From contig NZ_LIPD01000004.1 of assembly GCF_001905545.1 (NCBI RefSeq), forward strand, positions 350,610 to 414,609: DNA of 64,000 nucleotides. The letters run 5' to 3'. Both the position numbers and the translations under genes were made by a program. Below, piece after piece: positions 25,851-37,841 of this stretch (positions are counted from its first letter, which is position 1; every line of letters begins with the position of its first letter). The notes beneath the pieces were generated by a model. It saw only the letters and a program-made list of their open reading frames with translations. It searched no databases and was not told where the DNA came from. This stretch comes from Streptomyces sp. CB02056. Its GTDB lineage: Bacteria > Actinomycetota > Actinomycetes > Streptomycetales > Streptomycetaceae.

Positions 25851-26458
25851 TCGCCTTCGTGCAAGGGCCCGTGGCGGCCGTCTCCTCCGGGATCGCGGTG
25901 GTCGAGGTCGGCGGGGTCGGCATGGCCGTGCAGTGCACCCCGAACACCCTGGCCGGGCTGCGGCTGGGCGAGCCGGCCCGGCTGGCCACCTCGCTGGTGG
26001 TCCGGGAGGACTCGCTGACCCTGTTCGGCTTCGCGGACGACGACGAGCGCGCCGTGTTCGAGATCCTCCAGGCCGCGCCCGGTGTCGGCCCCAAGCTGGC
26101 GCAGGCGATCCTGGGCGTGCACAGCCCCGACGCGCTGCGCGCCGCGATCGCGGGCGGCGACGAGAAGGCGCTGGTCGCGGTGCCGGGCATCGGCAAGGCC
26201 AAGGCGGCCAAGCTGCTGCTGGAGTACAAGGACAAGCTCGGCGCCCCGCACGGGGCGGTGCCCGCGCAGAAGCCGGTCGCGAGCGGCCCGGCGCCGTGGA
26301 GCGAGCAGCTGCACTCCGCGCTGACCGGCCTCGGCTACGCCCCGCGCGAGGCGGACGAGGCGGTCGCGGCCGTCACCCCGGAGGCCGAGGCGCAGGCGGT
26401 GACGGACGTCGGCGCCCTGCTCAGGCTCGCCCTGCGCGGCCTCAACCGTGCCCGCTGA
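25847..26458 (+). CDS. ruvA: Holliday junction branch migration protein RuvA
   Basis: The 203-aa protein has the N-terminal OB domain ([20 protein letters not shown]), two helix-hairpin-helix motifs ([13 protein letters not shown] and [16 protein letters not shown], about residues 78-126) and the C-terminal domain [15 protein letters not shown] that binds RuvB. Translation is coupled to ruvC by the ATGA overlap. Confidence 0.96.
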   Translation: MIAFVQGPVAAVSSGIAVVEVGGVGMAVQCTPNTLAGLRLGEPARLATSLVVREDSLTLFGFADDDERAVFEILQAAPGVGPKLAQAILGVHSPDALRAAIAGGDEKALVAVPGIGKAKAAKLLLEYKDKLGAPHGAVPAQKPVASGPAPWSEQLHSALTGLGYAPREADEAVAAVTPEAEAQAVTDVGALLRLALRGLNRAR

Positions 26459-26511
26459 CCAACTGACGATCTGTCCTTTTGTCGACACCGGAGACTCTGG
26501 AGCCCGCGACG

Positions 26512-27582
26512 ATGTACGACCCGGAACCCACCGACCGGCTGGTCACGGCCGCCGCCGACGGTGAGGACCAGGCGGTGGAGGCGGCGCTGCGCCCCAAGCT
26601 GCTGGACGAGTTCATCGGCCAGGAGCGGGTGCGCGAGCAGCTGTCGCTGGTGCTCCAGGCCGCCCGCCAGCGCGGCAGCGCGCCCGACCACGTGCTGCTG
26701 AGCGGCCCGCCCGGGCTCGGCAAGACCACCCTGTCCATGATCATCGCCGCCGAGCTGGGCGCCCCGATCCGGATCACCTCCGGCCCGGCCATCCAGCACG
26801 CGGGGGACCTCGCGGCGATCCTCTCCTCGCTCACCGAGGGCGAGGTGCTCTTCCTCGACGAGATCCACCGGATGTCCCGGCCGGCCGAGGAGATGCTCTA
26901 CATGGCGATGGAGGACTTCCGGGTCGACGTGATCGTCGGCAAGGGCCCGGGCGCCACCGCCATCCCGCTGGAGCTGCCGCCCTTCACCCTGGTCGGCGCC
27001 ACCACCCGGGCCGGCCTGCTGCCGCCCCCGCTGCGCGACCGCTTCGGCTTCACCGGGCACATGGAGTTCTACGCCCCGGCCGAGCTCCAGCGGGTGGTGC
27101 ACCGCTCGGCCGCGCTGCTGGACGTGGAGATAGACCCGGCCGGCGCGGCCGAGATCGCCGGGCGCTCGCGCGGCACCCCGCGCATCGCCAACCGGCTGCT
27201 GCGCCGGGTCCGCGACTACGCCCAGGTCCGGCACGACGGCGTGGTCGACGCCGGGATCGCCGCCCAGGCGCTGGACGTCTACGAGGTGGACGCCCGCGGG
27301 CTGGACCGGCTGGACCGCGCGGTGCTGGACGCGCTGCTGCGGCTGTTCGGCGGCGGTCCGGTCGGTTTGTCGACACTGGCGGTCGCCGTGGGTGAGGAGT
27401 CGGAGACGGTCGAGGAGGTCGCCGAGCCCTTCCTGGTCCGCGAGGGCCTGCTCGCCCGCACCCCGCGCGGCCGGATCGCCACCGCGGCCGCCTGGCAGCA
27501 CCTCGGCCTGACCCCGCCGGTCCAGACCACCCGCGGGCGTGTTCCGGCGCAGTCGGAGCTGTTCCCCGCCGACGAAAGTTGA
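26512..27582 (+). CDS. ruvB: Holliday junction branch migration helicase RuvB
   Basis: The 356-aa AAA+ motor shows Walker [10 protein letters not shown], Walker B LFLDEIHR, sensor 1 GATTRAG, the LRDRFGF arginine region and the C-terminal winged helix with TPRGR. I chose ATG at 26512, with GGAG nine bases upstream; a TTG at 26479 would add 11 residues. It completes the ruvCAB set. Confidence 0.96.
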   Translation: MYDPEPTDRLVTAAADGEDQAVEAALRPKLLDEFIGQERVREQLSLVLQAARQRGSAPDHVLLSGPPGLGKTTLSMIIAAELGAPIRITSGPAIQHAGDLAAILSSLTEGEVLFLDEIHRMSRPAEEMLYMAMEDFRVDVIVGKGPGATAIPLELPPFTLVGATTRAGLLPPPLRDRFGFTGHMEFYAPAELQRVVHRSAALLDVEIDPAGAAEIAGRSRGTPRIANRLLRRVRDYAQVRHDGVVDAGIAAQALDVYEVDARGLDRLDRAVLDALLRLFGGGPVGLSTLAVAVGEESETVEEVAEPFLVREGLLARTPRGRIATAAAWQHLGLTPPVQTTRGRVPAQSELFPADES

Positions 27583-27842
27583 CCGCCATCGGCTGAACGG
27601 GTGAGTCGGGCCGGTCGGTTCCCGGCCGGTGCTCCCGTGGTGGCGCACGGGGGAGCCGGGAGTGGCGTCCGGGGAAACTGTGCAGGCGGAGGGTCGCCAC
27701 TTTCGGCGGCATGATGCGATGCTTGGCGTTGTCCGATCGATTCGGGGTCGCCTAGACTCCGCCGGACCGCCCCTCTCACCTGACGGGCCGACCAATACCA
27801 CACAGGCCGCCGGCCGGCGGCCCGTAAAGGACCCTGGCTGCA

Positions 27843-28250
27843 GTGAACCTCATCATCCTTCTCCTCCCGATCATCGCGATCGTGCTCATGTTCCGGTCGC
27901 AGAAGAAGCGCCAGTCGCAGATGCAGCAGATGCAGACGGCGCTGGAGCCGGGGGCCGGTGTGCGCACCATCGGCGGTCTGTACGCCCAGGTGAAGGCGGT
28001 CAACGACGAGACCGTCGAGCTGGAGATCGCGCCCGGCGTGGTCACCCACTTCACCAAGAGCGCCATCGCGGCCGTCCTGGACCCCCAGGAGTACGACGCG
28101 ATCATCAACGGCCGCCCCGCCGATGACGAGCTGCCCGAGCCGGAGGCCGAGGAGGCCGACGCCGAGCCGGTCGAGGACAAGCCGCTGTCGCTCTCCAAGG
28201 ACAGCGCCGAGAAGGGCGACGTCGAGGGCGGGGCTCCCGCGAGCAAGTAG
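27843..28250 (+). CDS. yajC: Preprotein translocase accessory subunit YajC
   Basis: The 135-aa protein has one N-terminal membrane segment (LIILLLPIIAIVLMF) followed directly by RSQKKRQSQMQQMQ and the conserved GAGVRTIGGLYAQV domain, then an acidic variable tail. It associates with SecDF. GTG start. It lies 260 bases after ruvB, an untranslated region with no gene that probably carries the sec promoter. Confidence 0.95.
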   Translation: MNLIILLLPIIAIVLMFRSQKKRQSQMQQMQTALEPGAGVRTIGGLYAQVKAVNDETVELEIAPGVVTHFTKSAIAAVLDPQEYDAIINGRPADDELPEPEAEEADAEPVEDKPLSLSKDSAEKGDVEGGAPASK

Positions 28251-28397
28251 TACGGACGGGCAACCCGCCCGGCCGCGCGGCACAGTGCCGCGAGCCCACA
28301 GGACCTCAGGGCCGCAGAACCGCCGGACCCCTGTCCCGCCACGAGCCGGACGGGGGTCCGGTCGGGGAAGTGGCATGGACAGGGAGAAACGAGCAAG

Positions 28398-30164
28398 GTG
28401 GCAACACCCAAGTCGCGCCCGCGCGACGGCTACCCAGGGCGGGCGCTGGCCCTCATCCTGGTCGTCACCGTCGGACTGGTCGCCCTCATGTTCGGGACGG
28501 GCACCACCAAGCCCCGGCTCGGGATCGATCTCGCCGGTGGCACCAGCATCACGCTGACCGCGAAGTCGACCGACCCCAAGGCGATCACCAAGTCCAACAT
28601 GGACATCGCCACCGGGATCATCGAGCGCCGCGTCAACGGTATGGGTGTCTCCGAGGCGGAGGTCCAGACCCAGGGCGACAACACGATCATCGTGAACATC
28701 CCCAAGGGCGGGAACCAGCAGAACGCGGCGGACCAGGTGGGTACCACCGCCAAGCTGTTCTTCCGTCCGGTCCTGGCCGTGGCGCCCAGCGGCGTCACCG
28801 CCCCGGCTCCCACGGGCACCCCGTCCGCCGCCGCCACCGGCACCCCGGGCGCGACCCCGCCCGCCGCCACGGCCGGCACCCCGTCCCCGGGCGCGAGCGC
28901 CACCAAGCAGGGCCGCCCCGAGAGCGAGGCGCTGGCCGCCGAGGGCGCCAGCCCGACCGCCGCGCCCACCGCCCCCGCCACCGGCGCCCCGAGCGCCGCG
29001 GCCACCCCGCCGAGCGCCGCCGACCTCAGCGCCGCGATGACCCAGGGCACCGTGCCGCCGGAGCTGAGCGCCGCGTTCGCCGCCCTCGACTGCTCCAAGC
29101 CCGAGGTCCGCACCGCCCAGACCGGCCCCGACGACAAGGCCGTCGTCGCCTGCTCGCAGAAGCCCGAGAACGGCTACTACGAGAAGCTCGCCCTCGGCCC
29201 CGTCGCCGTGAAGGGCTCGGACGTCTCCAAGGCGCAGCCGACCCTGGACACCCAGACGGGTGCCGGCTGGCAGGTCCAGCTGCAGTTCAACGGCAACGGC
29301 ACCGACGACTTCACCAAGGTCACCGGCCAGCTCGCCACCCAGGCCCCGCCGAACAACCAGTTCGCGATCGTCCTGGACAACCAGGTCGTCTCGCACCCCG
29401 AGGTCAAGAACGCGATCCCCGGCGGCAGCGCCGTGATCACCGGCCGCTTCACCCAGGCCGAGGCGCAGGACCTGTCCAACGTGCTCGGCTACGGCGCCCT
29501 GCCGCTGGAGTTCGTCAAGAGCGACATCACCACCGTCTCCCCGGCGCTCGGCAGCGACCAGCTCAAGGCCGGCCTGGTGGCCGGCGCGATCGGCATGCTG
29601 CTGGTGGTCGCCTACTCGCTGGTCTACTACCGCGGCCTCGGCCTGGTCTCGATCGCCGGTCTGCTCGTCTCGGCGGCCCTGACCTACTCGATCATGAGCC
29701 TGCTCGGCAACGCGATCGGCTTCGCGCTGAACCTGCCGGCGGTCTGCGGTGCGATCGTCGCGATCGGCATCACCGCCGACTCCTTCATCGTGTACTTCGA
29801 GCGCATCCGCGACGAGGTCCGCGAGGGCGCCCCGCTGCGCCCGGCGGTCCAGCGGGCCTGGCCGCGTGCCCGGCGCACCATCCTGGTCTCGGACTTCGTG
29901 TCCTTCCTCTGTGCCGCCGTCCTCTACGTGGTCTCGGTCGGCAAGGTCCAGGGCTTCGCCTTCACCCTGGGTCTGACCACCGCGCTCGACGTCGTGGTGA
30001 TCTTCCTCTTCACCAAGCCGCTGATCACGCTGCTGGCCCGCCGCAAGTTCTTCCTGAACGGCCACCCGTGGTCCGGCCTGGACCCGAAGCGACTGGGCGC
30101 CCGCCCGCCGCTTCGCAGCAGCCGTCGCCGTAACCCCTCCTCTGCCGCCGTGAAGGAGGCCTGA
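28398..30164 (+). CDS. secD: Protein translocase subunit SecD
   Basis: The 588-aa RND-type protein has the DG-like motif RLGIDLAGGTSITL near the N-terminus, six membrane segments and the C-terminal GITADSFIVYFERIRDE region that carries the proton path. Between the two periplasmic halves (about residues 130-220) is a long Ala/Pro/Thr/Ser-rich low-complexity insert that E. coli SecD lacks but other actinobacteria have in varied length. It helps pull exported proteins across the membrane. secF follows after four bases. Confidence 0.95.
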   Translation: MATPKSRPRDGYPGRALALILVVTVGLVALMFGTGTTKPRLGIDLAGGTSITLTAKSTDPKAITKSNMDIATGIIERRVNGMGVSEAEVQTQGDNTIIVNIPKGGNQQNAADQVGTTAKLFFRPVLAVAPSGVTAPAPTGTPSAAATGTPGATPPAATAGTPSPGASATKQGRPESEALAAEGASPTAAPTAPATGAPSAAATPPSAADLSAAMTQGTVPPELSAAFAALDCSKPEVRTAQTGPDDKAVVACSQKPENGYYEKLALGPVAVKGSDVSKAQPTLDTQTGAGWQVQLQFNGNGTDDFTKVTGQLATQAPPNNQFAIVLDNQVVSHPEVKNAIPGGSAVITGRFTQAEAQDLSNVLGYGALPLEFVKSDITTVSPALGSDQLKAGLVAGAIGMLLVVAYSLVYYRGLGLVSIAGLLVSAALTYSIMSLLGNAIGFALNLPAVCGAIVAIGITADSFIVYFERIRDEVREGAPLRPAVQRAWPRARRTILVSDFVSFLCAAVLYVVSVGKVQGFAFTLGLTTALDVVVIFLFTKPLITLLARRKFFLNGHPWSGLDPKRLGARPPLRSSRRRNPSSAAVKEA

Positions 30165-30168
30165 CACC

Positions 30169-31269
30169 GTGTCACGCTTCTCCAACCTGGGCCACCGGCT
30201 CTACCAGGGCGAGGTCAGCTTCGACTTCGTCGGTCGCCGCAAGCTCTGGTACTCCATCTCCGGCGTGATCGTGCTGGTCGCGGCGATCGGCCTGGCCATG
30301 GGCCTGCACCTGGGCATCGAGTTCAAGGGCGGCTCGGTCTACACCGTGGCCAAGCCCGGCCTGACGGTCTCCCAGGCGCAGGAAACCGCCGACGGGGTCG
30401 TCTCCTCGCACCCGCTGGTGCAGTCGACCGACAACGGCAAGATCCGCATCCAGGTCAGCACCGAGGAGTCGAAGAGCTCCGACGAGATCCGCTCCGAGCT
30501 CTCCCAGAAGCTCGGCGTGCCGCTGGACACCGTCGAGGCCCAGGTGATCGGCCCCAGCTGGGGCAAGCAGATCTCCCAGAAGGCGCTCACCGGCCTGGTC
30601 GTCTTCATGGTCCTGGTGACGGTCTACCTGGCGATCGCCTTCGAGTGGCGGATGGCGCTGGCCGCGCTGGTCGCCCTCATCCACGACCTCCTGATCACCA
30701 TCGGCGTGTACGCCCTGGTGGGCTTCGAGGTCACCCCGGGTACGGTGATCGGCTTCCTGACGATCCTCGGTTACTCCCTCTACGACACGGTCGTCGTCTT
30801 CGACACCGTGAAGGAGAACACCAAGGGGATTACCAAGCAGAACAAGCTCACCTACAGCGAGGCCGCCAACGCGGGCCTCAACCAGACCCTGGTGCGCTCG
30901 CTCAACACCACCGTGGTGGCGCTGCTTCCGGTCGCCGCGCTGCTGTTCATCGGCGGCGGCTTCCTGGGCGCCGGCACCCTGAACGACATCTCGCTCGCGC
31001 TGTTCATCGGCCTCGCGGCCGGTGCCTACTCCTCGATCTGCGTCGCCACCCCGCTGCTGGCGCAGCTCAAGGAGGAGCAGCCGGAGATGAAGGCGCTGCG
31101 CAAGCGGGTCCTCCAGCACCGGGCCTCGGCCGCCGCCAAGGCGGAGGCCGGGGACGCCGTCACGGCGGACGGGGAGCCGGACGACGAGGAGCAGCCTGCG
31201 GGTATGGTCGGACAGCGTGGCCGCTCGGCCGGCACCCGTGCCAAGGGCCGTCCGTCCACCAAGCGCTGA
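30169..31269 (+). CDS. secF: Protein translocase subunit SecF
   Basis: The 366-aa partner of SecD has six membrane segments, the motif GIEFKGGSVYTV near residue 50 and GYSLYDTVVVFDTVKEN (about 201-217). The C-terminal 60 residues are charged and variable. It begins with GTG four bases after secD, so the two are translationally close and should be made in equal amounts. Confidence 0.96.
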   Translation: MSRFSNLGHRLYQGEVSFDFVGRRKLWYSISGVIVLVAAIGLAMGLHLGIEFKGGSVYTVAKPGLTVSQAQETADGVVSSHPLVQSTDNGKIRIQVSTEESKSSDEIRSELSQKLGVPLDTVEAQVIGPSWGKQISQKALTGLVVFMVLVTVYLAIAFEWRMALAALVALIHDLLITIGVYALVGFEVTPGTVIGFLTILGYSLYDTVVVFDTVKENTKGITKQNKLTYSEAANAGLNQTLVRSLNTTVVALLPVAALLFIGGGFLGAGTLNDISLALFIGLAAGAYSSICVATPLLAQLKEEQPEMKALRKRVLQHRASAAAKAEAGDAVTADGEPDDEEQPAGMVGQRGRSAGTRAKGRPSTKR

Positions 31270-31297
31270 ACCCGACCACGAACCCGAGGAACCCACC

Positions 31298-31849
31298 GTG
31301 ACCACCGCCGACACCGCACTGGCCGAGCTGCTGAACAGCCGGATCCGGGACGTCCCGGACTACCCGAAGCCGGGTGTGCTGTTCAAGGACATCGCGCCGC
31401 TGCTCGCCGACGCCGAGGCCTTCGGCGCCCTCACCCGGGCGCTGGCGGACCGGGCCGCGGAGCTCGGTGCGACCAAGGTCGTGGGCCTGGAGGCGCGCGG
31501 CTTCGTGCTGGCGGCCCCGGCGGCCTTCGCGGCCGGGCTCGGCTTCGTGCCGATCCGCAAGCAGGGCAAGCTGCCCGGCGAGGTGTTCCGGCGCTCGTAC
31601 GAGCTGGAGTACGGCTCGGCGACGCTGGAGGTGCAGTGCGACGCCTTCACGCCCGGTGAGCGGGTGCTGGTGGTGGACGACGTGCTGGCCACCGGTGGCA
31701 CCATCGGCGCCTCGCTGGACCTGGTGAAGGAGGCCGGGGCCGAGCTGGCGGGCGTCGTGGTGCTGATGGAGCTGGGCTTCCTGGACGGCCGCGAGCGGCT
31801 GGCCGGGCACCTGGGCGGCGCTCCGCTGGAGACGCTGGTCACGGTCTGA
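31298..31849 (+). CDS. apt: Adenine phosphoribosyltransferase
   Basis: The 183-aa purine salvage enzyme has the PRPP-binding loop VLVVDDVLATGGT (about residues 123-135), the FKDIAPLLAD head and the GLEARGF strand. It converts adenine and PRPP to AMP. GTG at 31298 with GAGGAA upstream was chosen; the frame is open further upstream inside secF. apt followed by rel is conserved in streptomycetes. Confidence 0.95.
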   Translation: MTTADTALAELLNSRIRDVPDYPKPGVLFKDIAPLLADAEAFGALTRALADRAAELGATKVVGLEARGFVLAAPAAFAAGLGFVPIRKQGKLPGEVFRRSYELEYGSATLEVQCDAFTPGERVLVVDDVLATGGTIGASLDLVKEAGAELAGVVVLMELGFLDGRERLAGHLGGAPLETLVTV

Positions 31850-31862
31850 GGGACTCGTCGGG

Positions 31863-31895
31863 AGGACGGCGGTCGGGACATCCGACCGCCGTCCT
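31863..31895 (+). terminator. Terminator after apt
   Basis: A 14-bp perfect stem (31863-31876 with 31882-31895) with a 5-base loop, followed by TCCGTTTCCT. It separates the sec-apt transcript from rel, which must then have its own promoter in 31900-32020. Confidence 0.8.
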
Positions 31896-32026
31896 TCCGT
31901 TTCCTGGCCCGGCCGGATGAACACCCCGGCGCCCGGCTCGGTACCATGAAGATTCATCCCCTCCCGGTTGTCCCGGACCGTTCGGGCCTCGGCAGGGGTC
32001 GGCCCCGGTGCCCCGAGGAGTAGTCC

Positions 32027-34456
<2,430 letters not shown>

Positions 34457-34492
34457 CGGCGGCCCCCGCCGGCAGCACGGCGGGGGAACGCG

Positions 34493-34524
34493 GAAGGCCC
34501 CCGGGAACGGTCCCGGGGGCCTTC
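34493..34524. terminator. Terminator between rel and the DUF349 gene
   Basis: A 14-bp perfect stem (34493-34506 with 34511-34524, GAAGGCCCCCGGGA type) lies between convergent stops and can serve both strands. A second, weaker GC hairpin (34460-34485) precedes it. Confidence 0.85.
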
Positions 34525-34546
34525 GCCGTCCAGCGTGCCGGGGCGA

Positions 34547-35776
34547 TCAGCCGCTGAACTCCTCCTGGCTCTTGTGCGCCTGGTCCAGCAGGGTCCGCAC
34601 GCCGTCCAGCTCGGACTCCAGCTTGGCGATCCTGGAGGCGTTGCCGGCCGCGCGGGCCTTGTCCAGGTCGGCCTGGATCTTGTCGGCCTTCGCCTGGAAC
34701 AGGCCCACCATGCCGGCCGCGCGGGCCTTGGCCTCCGGGTTGGAGCGCGACCACTCGGCCTCCTCGGCCTCGCGGATCGCCCGCTCGACCGCGTTCAGCC
34801 GGCCGTCCAGCTTCGGACGGACCTCGCGCGGCACGTGCCCGATCGCCTCCCAGCGCTCGTTGACCTCGCGCAGCGCGGCCTTGGCGGCCTTGAGGTCGGT
34901 GATCGGCAGGATCGTCTCGGCCTCGGCGGCCAGCGCCTCCTTGAGCTTCTGGTTCTCCACCTGCTCGGCGTCCCGCTCGCTGAACACCGCGGAGCGGGCC
35001 TGGAAGAAGACGTCCTGGGCGCCGCGGAACCGCGCCCACAGCTCGTCCTCGATGTCCCGCTGGGCCCGGCCGGCGGCCTTCCAGCGCGCCATCAGGTCGC
35101 GGTAGGCGGCCGCGGTGCTGCCCCAGTCCGTGGACGAGGACAGCGCCTCGGCCTCGGACACCAGCGCCTCCTTGGTCTGCCGGGCCTTCTCGCGCTCGGC
35201 GTCCAGGGTGGCGAAGTGCGCCTTGCGGTGCTTGGAGAAGACCGAGCGGGCGTGCGAGAAGCGGTGCCACAGCTCGTCGTCGCTCTTGCGGTCCAGCCGC
35301 GGCAGGCCCTTCCAGGTGTCCACCAGGGCGCGCAGCCGGTCCCCGGCCTCCCGCCACTGGGTCGACTCGGCGAGCTGCTCGGCCTCGGTGACCAGGGCCT
35401 CCTTGGCCGCACGGGCCTCGTCCTGGGCCTTGGCGCGGGCGGCCTTGCGCTCCTCGCGCCGGCTCTCGATCTCGCCGGTGAGCGTGTCCAGCCGCTTGGC
35501 CAGACCCTCCAGGTCGCCGACCGCGTGCCCCTCGACCACCTGGGCGCGCAGGTGCTCCAGCGCGGCCAGGGCGTCCTTGGCGGCCAGGTCGGTGGTGCGC
35601 ACCCGCTTCTCCAGCAGGCCGATCTCCACCTCGATGCCCTGGTACTTGCGCTCGAAGTAGGCGAGGGCCTCCTCGGGCGAGCCGGCCTGCCAGGAACCGA
35701 CGACTCGTTCGCCGTCGGCCGTCCTGACGTAGACCGTGCCCTGCTCGTCCACACGGCCCCACGGGTCGCTGCTCAT
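34547..35776 (-). CDS. DUF349 repeat coiled-coil protein
   Basis: The 409-aa, strongly charged protein is almost entirely helical. It carries repeated units of the DUF349 type (W..LPR.DRK.DDELW.RF..A, then WKAAGRAQRDIEDELWARF and WEAIGHVPREVRPKLDGRL, about residues 160-330), each with conserved Trp and LWxRF. Coiled-coil stretches flank them. The function of this family is not settled; relatives have been linked to stress and surface attachment. GGAGGACGCGCT precedes the ATG at 35776. Apart from rel on the opposite strand it has no partner. Confidence 0.85.
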   Translation of the reverse strand: MSSDPWGRVDEQGTVYVRTADGERVVGSWQAGSPEEALAYFERKYQGIEVEIGLLEKRVRTTDLAAKDALAALEHLRAQVVEGHAVGDLEGLAKRLDTLTGEIESRREERKAARAKAQDEARAAKEALVTEAEQLAESTQWREAGDRLRALVDTWKGLPRLDRKSDDELWHRFSHARSVFSKHRKAHFATLDAEREKARQTKEALVSEAEALSSSTDWGSTAAAYRDLMARWKAAGRAQRDIEDELWARFRGAQDVFFQARSAVFSERDAEQVENQKLKEALAAEAETILPITDLKAAKAALREVNERWEAIGHVPREVRPKLDGRLNAVERAIREAEEAEWSRSNPEAKARAAGMVGLFQAKADKIQADLDKARAAGNASRIAKLESELDGVRTLLDQAHKSQEEFSG

Positions 35777-36041
35777 AGCGCGTCCTCCACATGACGTCGC
35801 GCCCGCGCCGGGGCGGCGCGCGTCCGTCGTCCACAGTTGATGTGCGACGGACCGAAAGAGTCCGCCGTCCCCGTCCGCCGTGCCTTGCTGCCGAGGGTGA
35901 CGGCTAGGCGGGTCCGGGCACCCTATACAACGCCAACATAGGCGACCAGGCCCGGTGCTGTCCGCATCCGGGCCGGGCGATTTCGGTCCGGGGCCGTGCG
36001 GGGGCGGCGCGCAGGCCACCCGCCGACGACCCCGGAGTCGA

Positions 36042-36884
36042 TCAACCCTTCGCCACCGTAACGGAGTTGAAGGTGACGTCGGCCATCGGGTGGCCGTCCG
36101 ACGAGCCCTCCAGAGTGCCCGCGGCGGCGATCTTCTGCACCACGTCCAGGCCGCCGGTGACCTTGCCGAAGGGGGTGTAGTTCGGGGGCAGCTTGGTGTC
36201 CTTGTAGACCAGGAAGAACTGGCTGCCGTTGGTGCCCGGACCGGAGTTGGCCATCGCCACGGTGCCGGCCGGGTAGGTCGCGCCGGTCAGGTTCTCGTCC
36301 GCGAACTTGTAGCCGGGGCCGCCGCTGCCGCCCGGGACGGTCGCGCTGGCGGTCGGGTCGCCGCACTGCAGCACGAAGATGCCGTCGGTGGTGAGGCGGT
36401 GGCACTTGGTGTGGTCGAAGTACTGCTCACCGGCCAGGAAGGCGAAGGAGTTCACGGTGTGCGGGGCCTTGGCCGCGTCCAGCGCGATCGTCACCTTGCC
36501 GCAGTTGCTGTCCAGCGTCATGGCGTACGAGCCGCCCGCGTCGATCGTCATGGCCGGCTCGGCCTGCCACTGCTTGCCGTTGGGCGCGCCCGGAGCCGGG
36601 GCGGCGCAGCCCTCGACCGGCTTGCGGGTCGGGGCGGACGGCTCCTCGGTACCGGTCGGCGCGGCCTGGGCGCTGTTCGAGGCCTTCTTGTCGCCCTTGT
36701 CGTCCGAGCTGAACGCGCCGGTGGCGATCAGGGTGCCACCGCCGGCCAGGACCACGACGGCGAGCGAGGCGCCCAGGATCGTGTTGCGCCGCCTGCGCGC
36801 GGCCTGGGCCTCGACCCGGCGCTCCAACTGGCGCTCGTACTTCTCTCGGGCGAGCTGCCGCCGCCGCTGTTCGCTGCTGACCAC
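36042..36884 (-). CDS. Membrane-anchored cyclophilin-type peptidyl-prolyl isomerase
   Basis: The 280-aa protein has an Arg-rich head, one membrane segment (about residues 36-57, TILGASLAVVVLAGGGTLIA), a Pro/Thr linker and an external cyclophilin domain with the GPGTNGSQFFLVY core (about 213-225). The first signature reads FVLQCGDPT where most have QGGDP, and a second cysteine is nearby, suggesting a disulfide outside the cell. It would help fold exported proteins. The start is GTG at 36884 with AGGAGA upstream. Confidence 0.9.
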   Translation of the reverse strand: MVSSEQRRRQLAREKYERQLERRVEAQAARRRRNTILGASLAVVVLAGGGTLIATGAFSSDDKGDKKASNSAQAAPTGTEEPSAPTRKPVEGCAAPAPGAPNGKQWQAEPAMTIDAGGSYAMTLDSNCGKVTIALDAAKAPHTVNSFAFLAGEQYFDHTKCHRLTTDGIFVLQCGDPTASATVPGGSGGPGYKFADENLTGATYPAGTVAMANSGPGTNGSQFFLVYKDTKLPPNYTPFGKVTGGLDVVQKIAAAGTLEGSSDGHPMADVTFNSVTVAKG

Positions 36885-37133
36885 CGGCCGTGTCTCCTAC
36901 GGATGTGCGGGAAAAGTGGATGGATTCCGGAGCGGATCATCGCATCCCTCGGCGGCCAAGTGTAGGGACCGGGCCTGTAAGAACCCGGTGAACCTGCCGG
37001 GCCGCGGCGCCCCGCCGCCCGTATCTGGTTCGCAACCGGACCCGCGGCGCCGGTAGGCTGCACCTGAATCACCACTGGTGGCGTCACCACTGGCAGCCGC
37101 CGCAGCCGACCGCCACACACCCGAAGGACGCGC

Positions 37134-37841
37134 GTGTTCATCGCCGGATTCCCCGCTGGAGCCTGGGGCACCAACTGCTACCTGGTCGCTCCGGCGGCCG
37201 GCGAGGAGTGCGTCATCGTCGATCCCGGCCACCAGGCGGCCCGCGGCGTCGAGGAGATGGTCCGCGAGCACCGGCTGAAGCCCGTCGCCGTGCTGCTCAC
37301 CCACGGCCACATCGACCACGTGGCCTCGGTGGTCCCGGTCTGCGGCGCCCGCGGCGTCCCGGCCTGGATCCACCCCGAGGACCGGTACATGATGTCCGAC
37401 CCGGAGAAGGCGCTCGGCCGCTCCCTGGGCACCCAGCTGATGGGCGAGCTCACCGTCGGCGAGCCCGACGACGTGCGCGAGCTCACCGACGGCAGCGTGC
37501 TGGAGCTGGCCGGCCTGAAGCTCACCGTGGACCACGCCCCGGGCCATACCGGGGGGTCGGTGACCTTCCGGACGCCCGGTGCCGAGGACCTCCCCCCGGT
37601 GCTGTTCTCGGGCGACCTGCTGTTCGCCGGCTCCATCGGGCGTACCGACCTCCCGGGCGGGGACAGCGAGGCGATCATGAACTCGCTGGCCCGGGTGTGC
37701 CTGCCCCTCGACGACTCCACCGTGGTCCTCTCCGGCCACGGCGGTCAGACCACCATCGGCCGCGAGCGCGCCACCAACCCCTACCTCCGACAGGCAGCAG
37801 GGGCGGCAGGCGCCCCGGCTTTCCCGCGACGAGGAATGTGA
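37134..37841 (+). CDS. Metallo-beta-lactamase-fold hydrolase (glyoxalase II-like)
   Basis: The 235-aa protein has the zinc motif THGHIDHV (about residues 56-63), a second histidine in APGHTGGS, the aspartate in [19 protein letters not shown] and the last histidine in [11 protein letters not shown], so a two-metal site is complete. It resembles YcbL/glyoxalase II hydrolases of S-acyl thiols. Next to hisS this pair is conserved in streptomycetes; its stop overlaps the hisS start (ATGTGA), which implies translational coupling. Confidence 0.88.
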   Translation: MFIAGFPAGAWGTNCYLVAPAAGEECVIVDPGHQAARGVEEMVREHRLKPVAVLLTHGHIDHVASVVPVCGARGVPAWIHPEDRYMMSDPEKALGRSLGTQLMGELTVGEPDDVRELTDGSVLELAGLKLTVDHAPGHTGGSVTFRTPGAEDLPPVLFSGDLLFAGSIGRTDLPGGDSEAIMNSLARVCLPLDDSTVVLSGHGGQTTIGRERATNPYLRQAAGAAGAPAFPRRGM

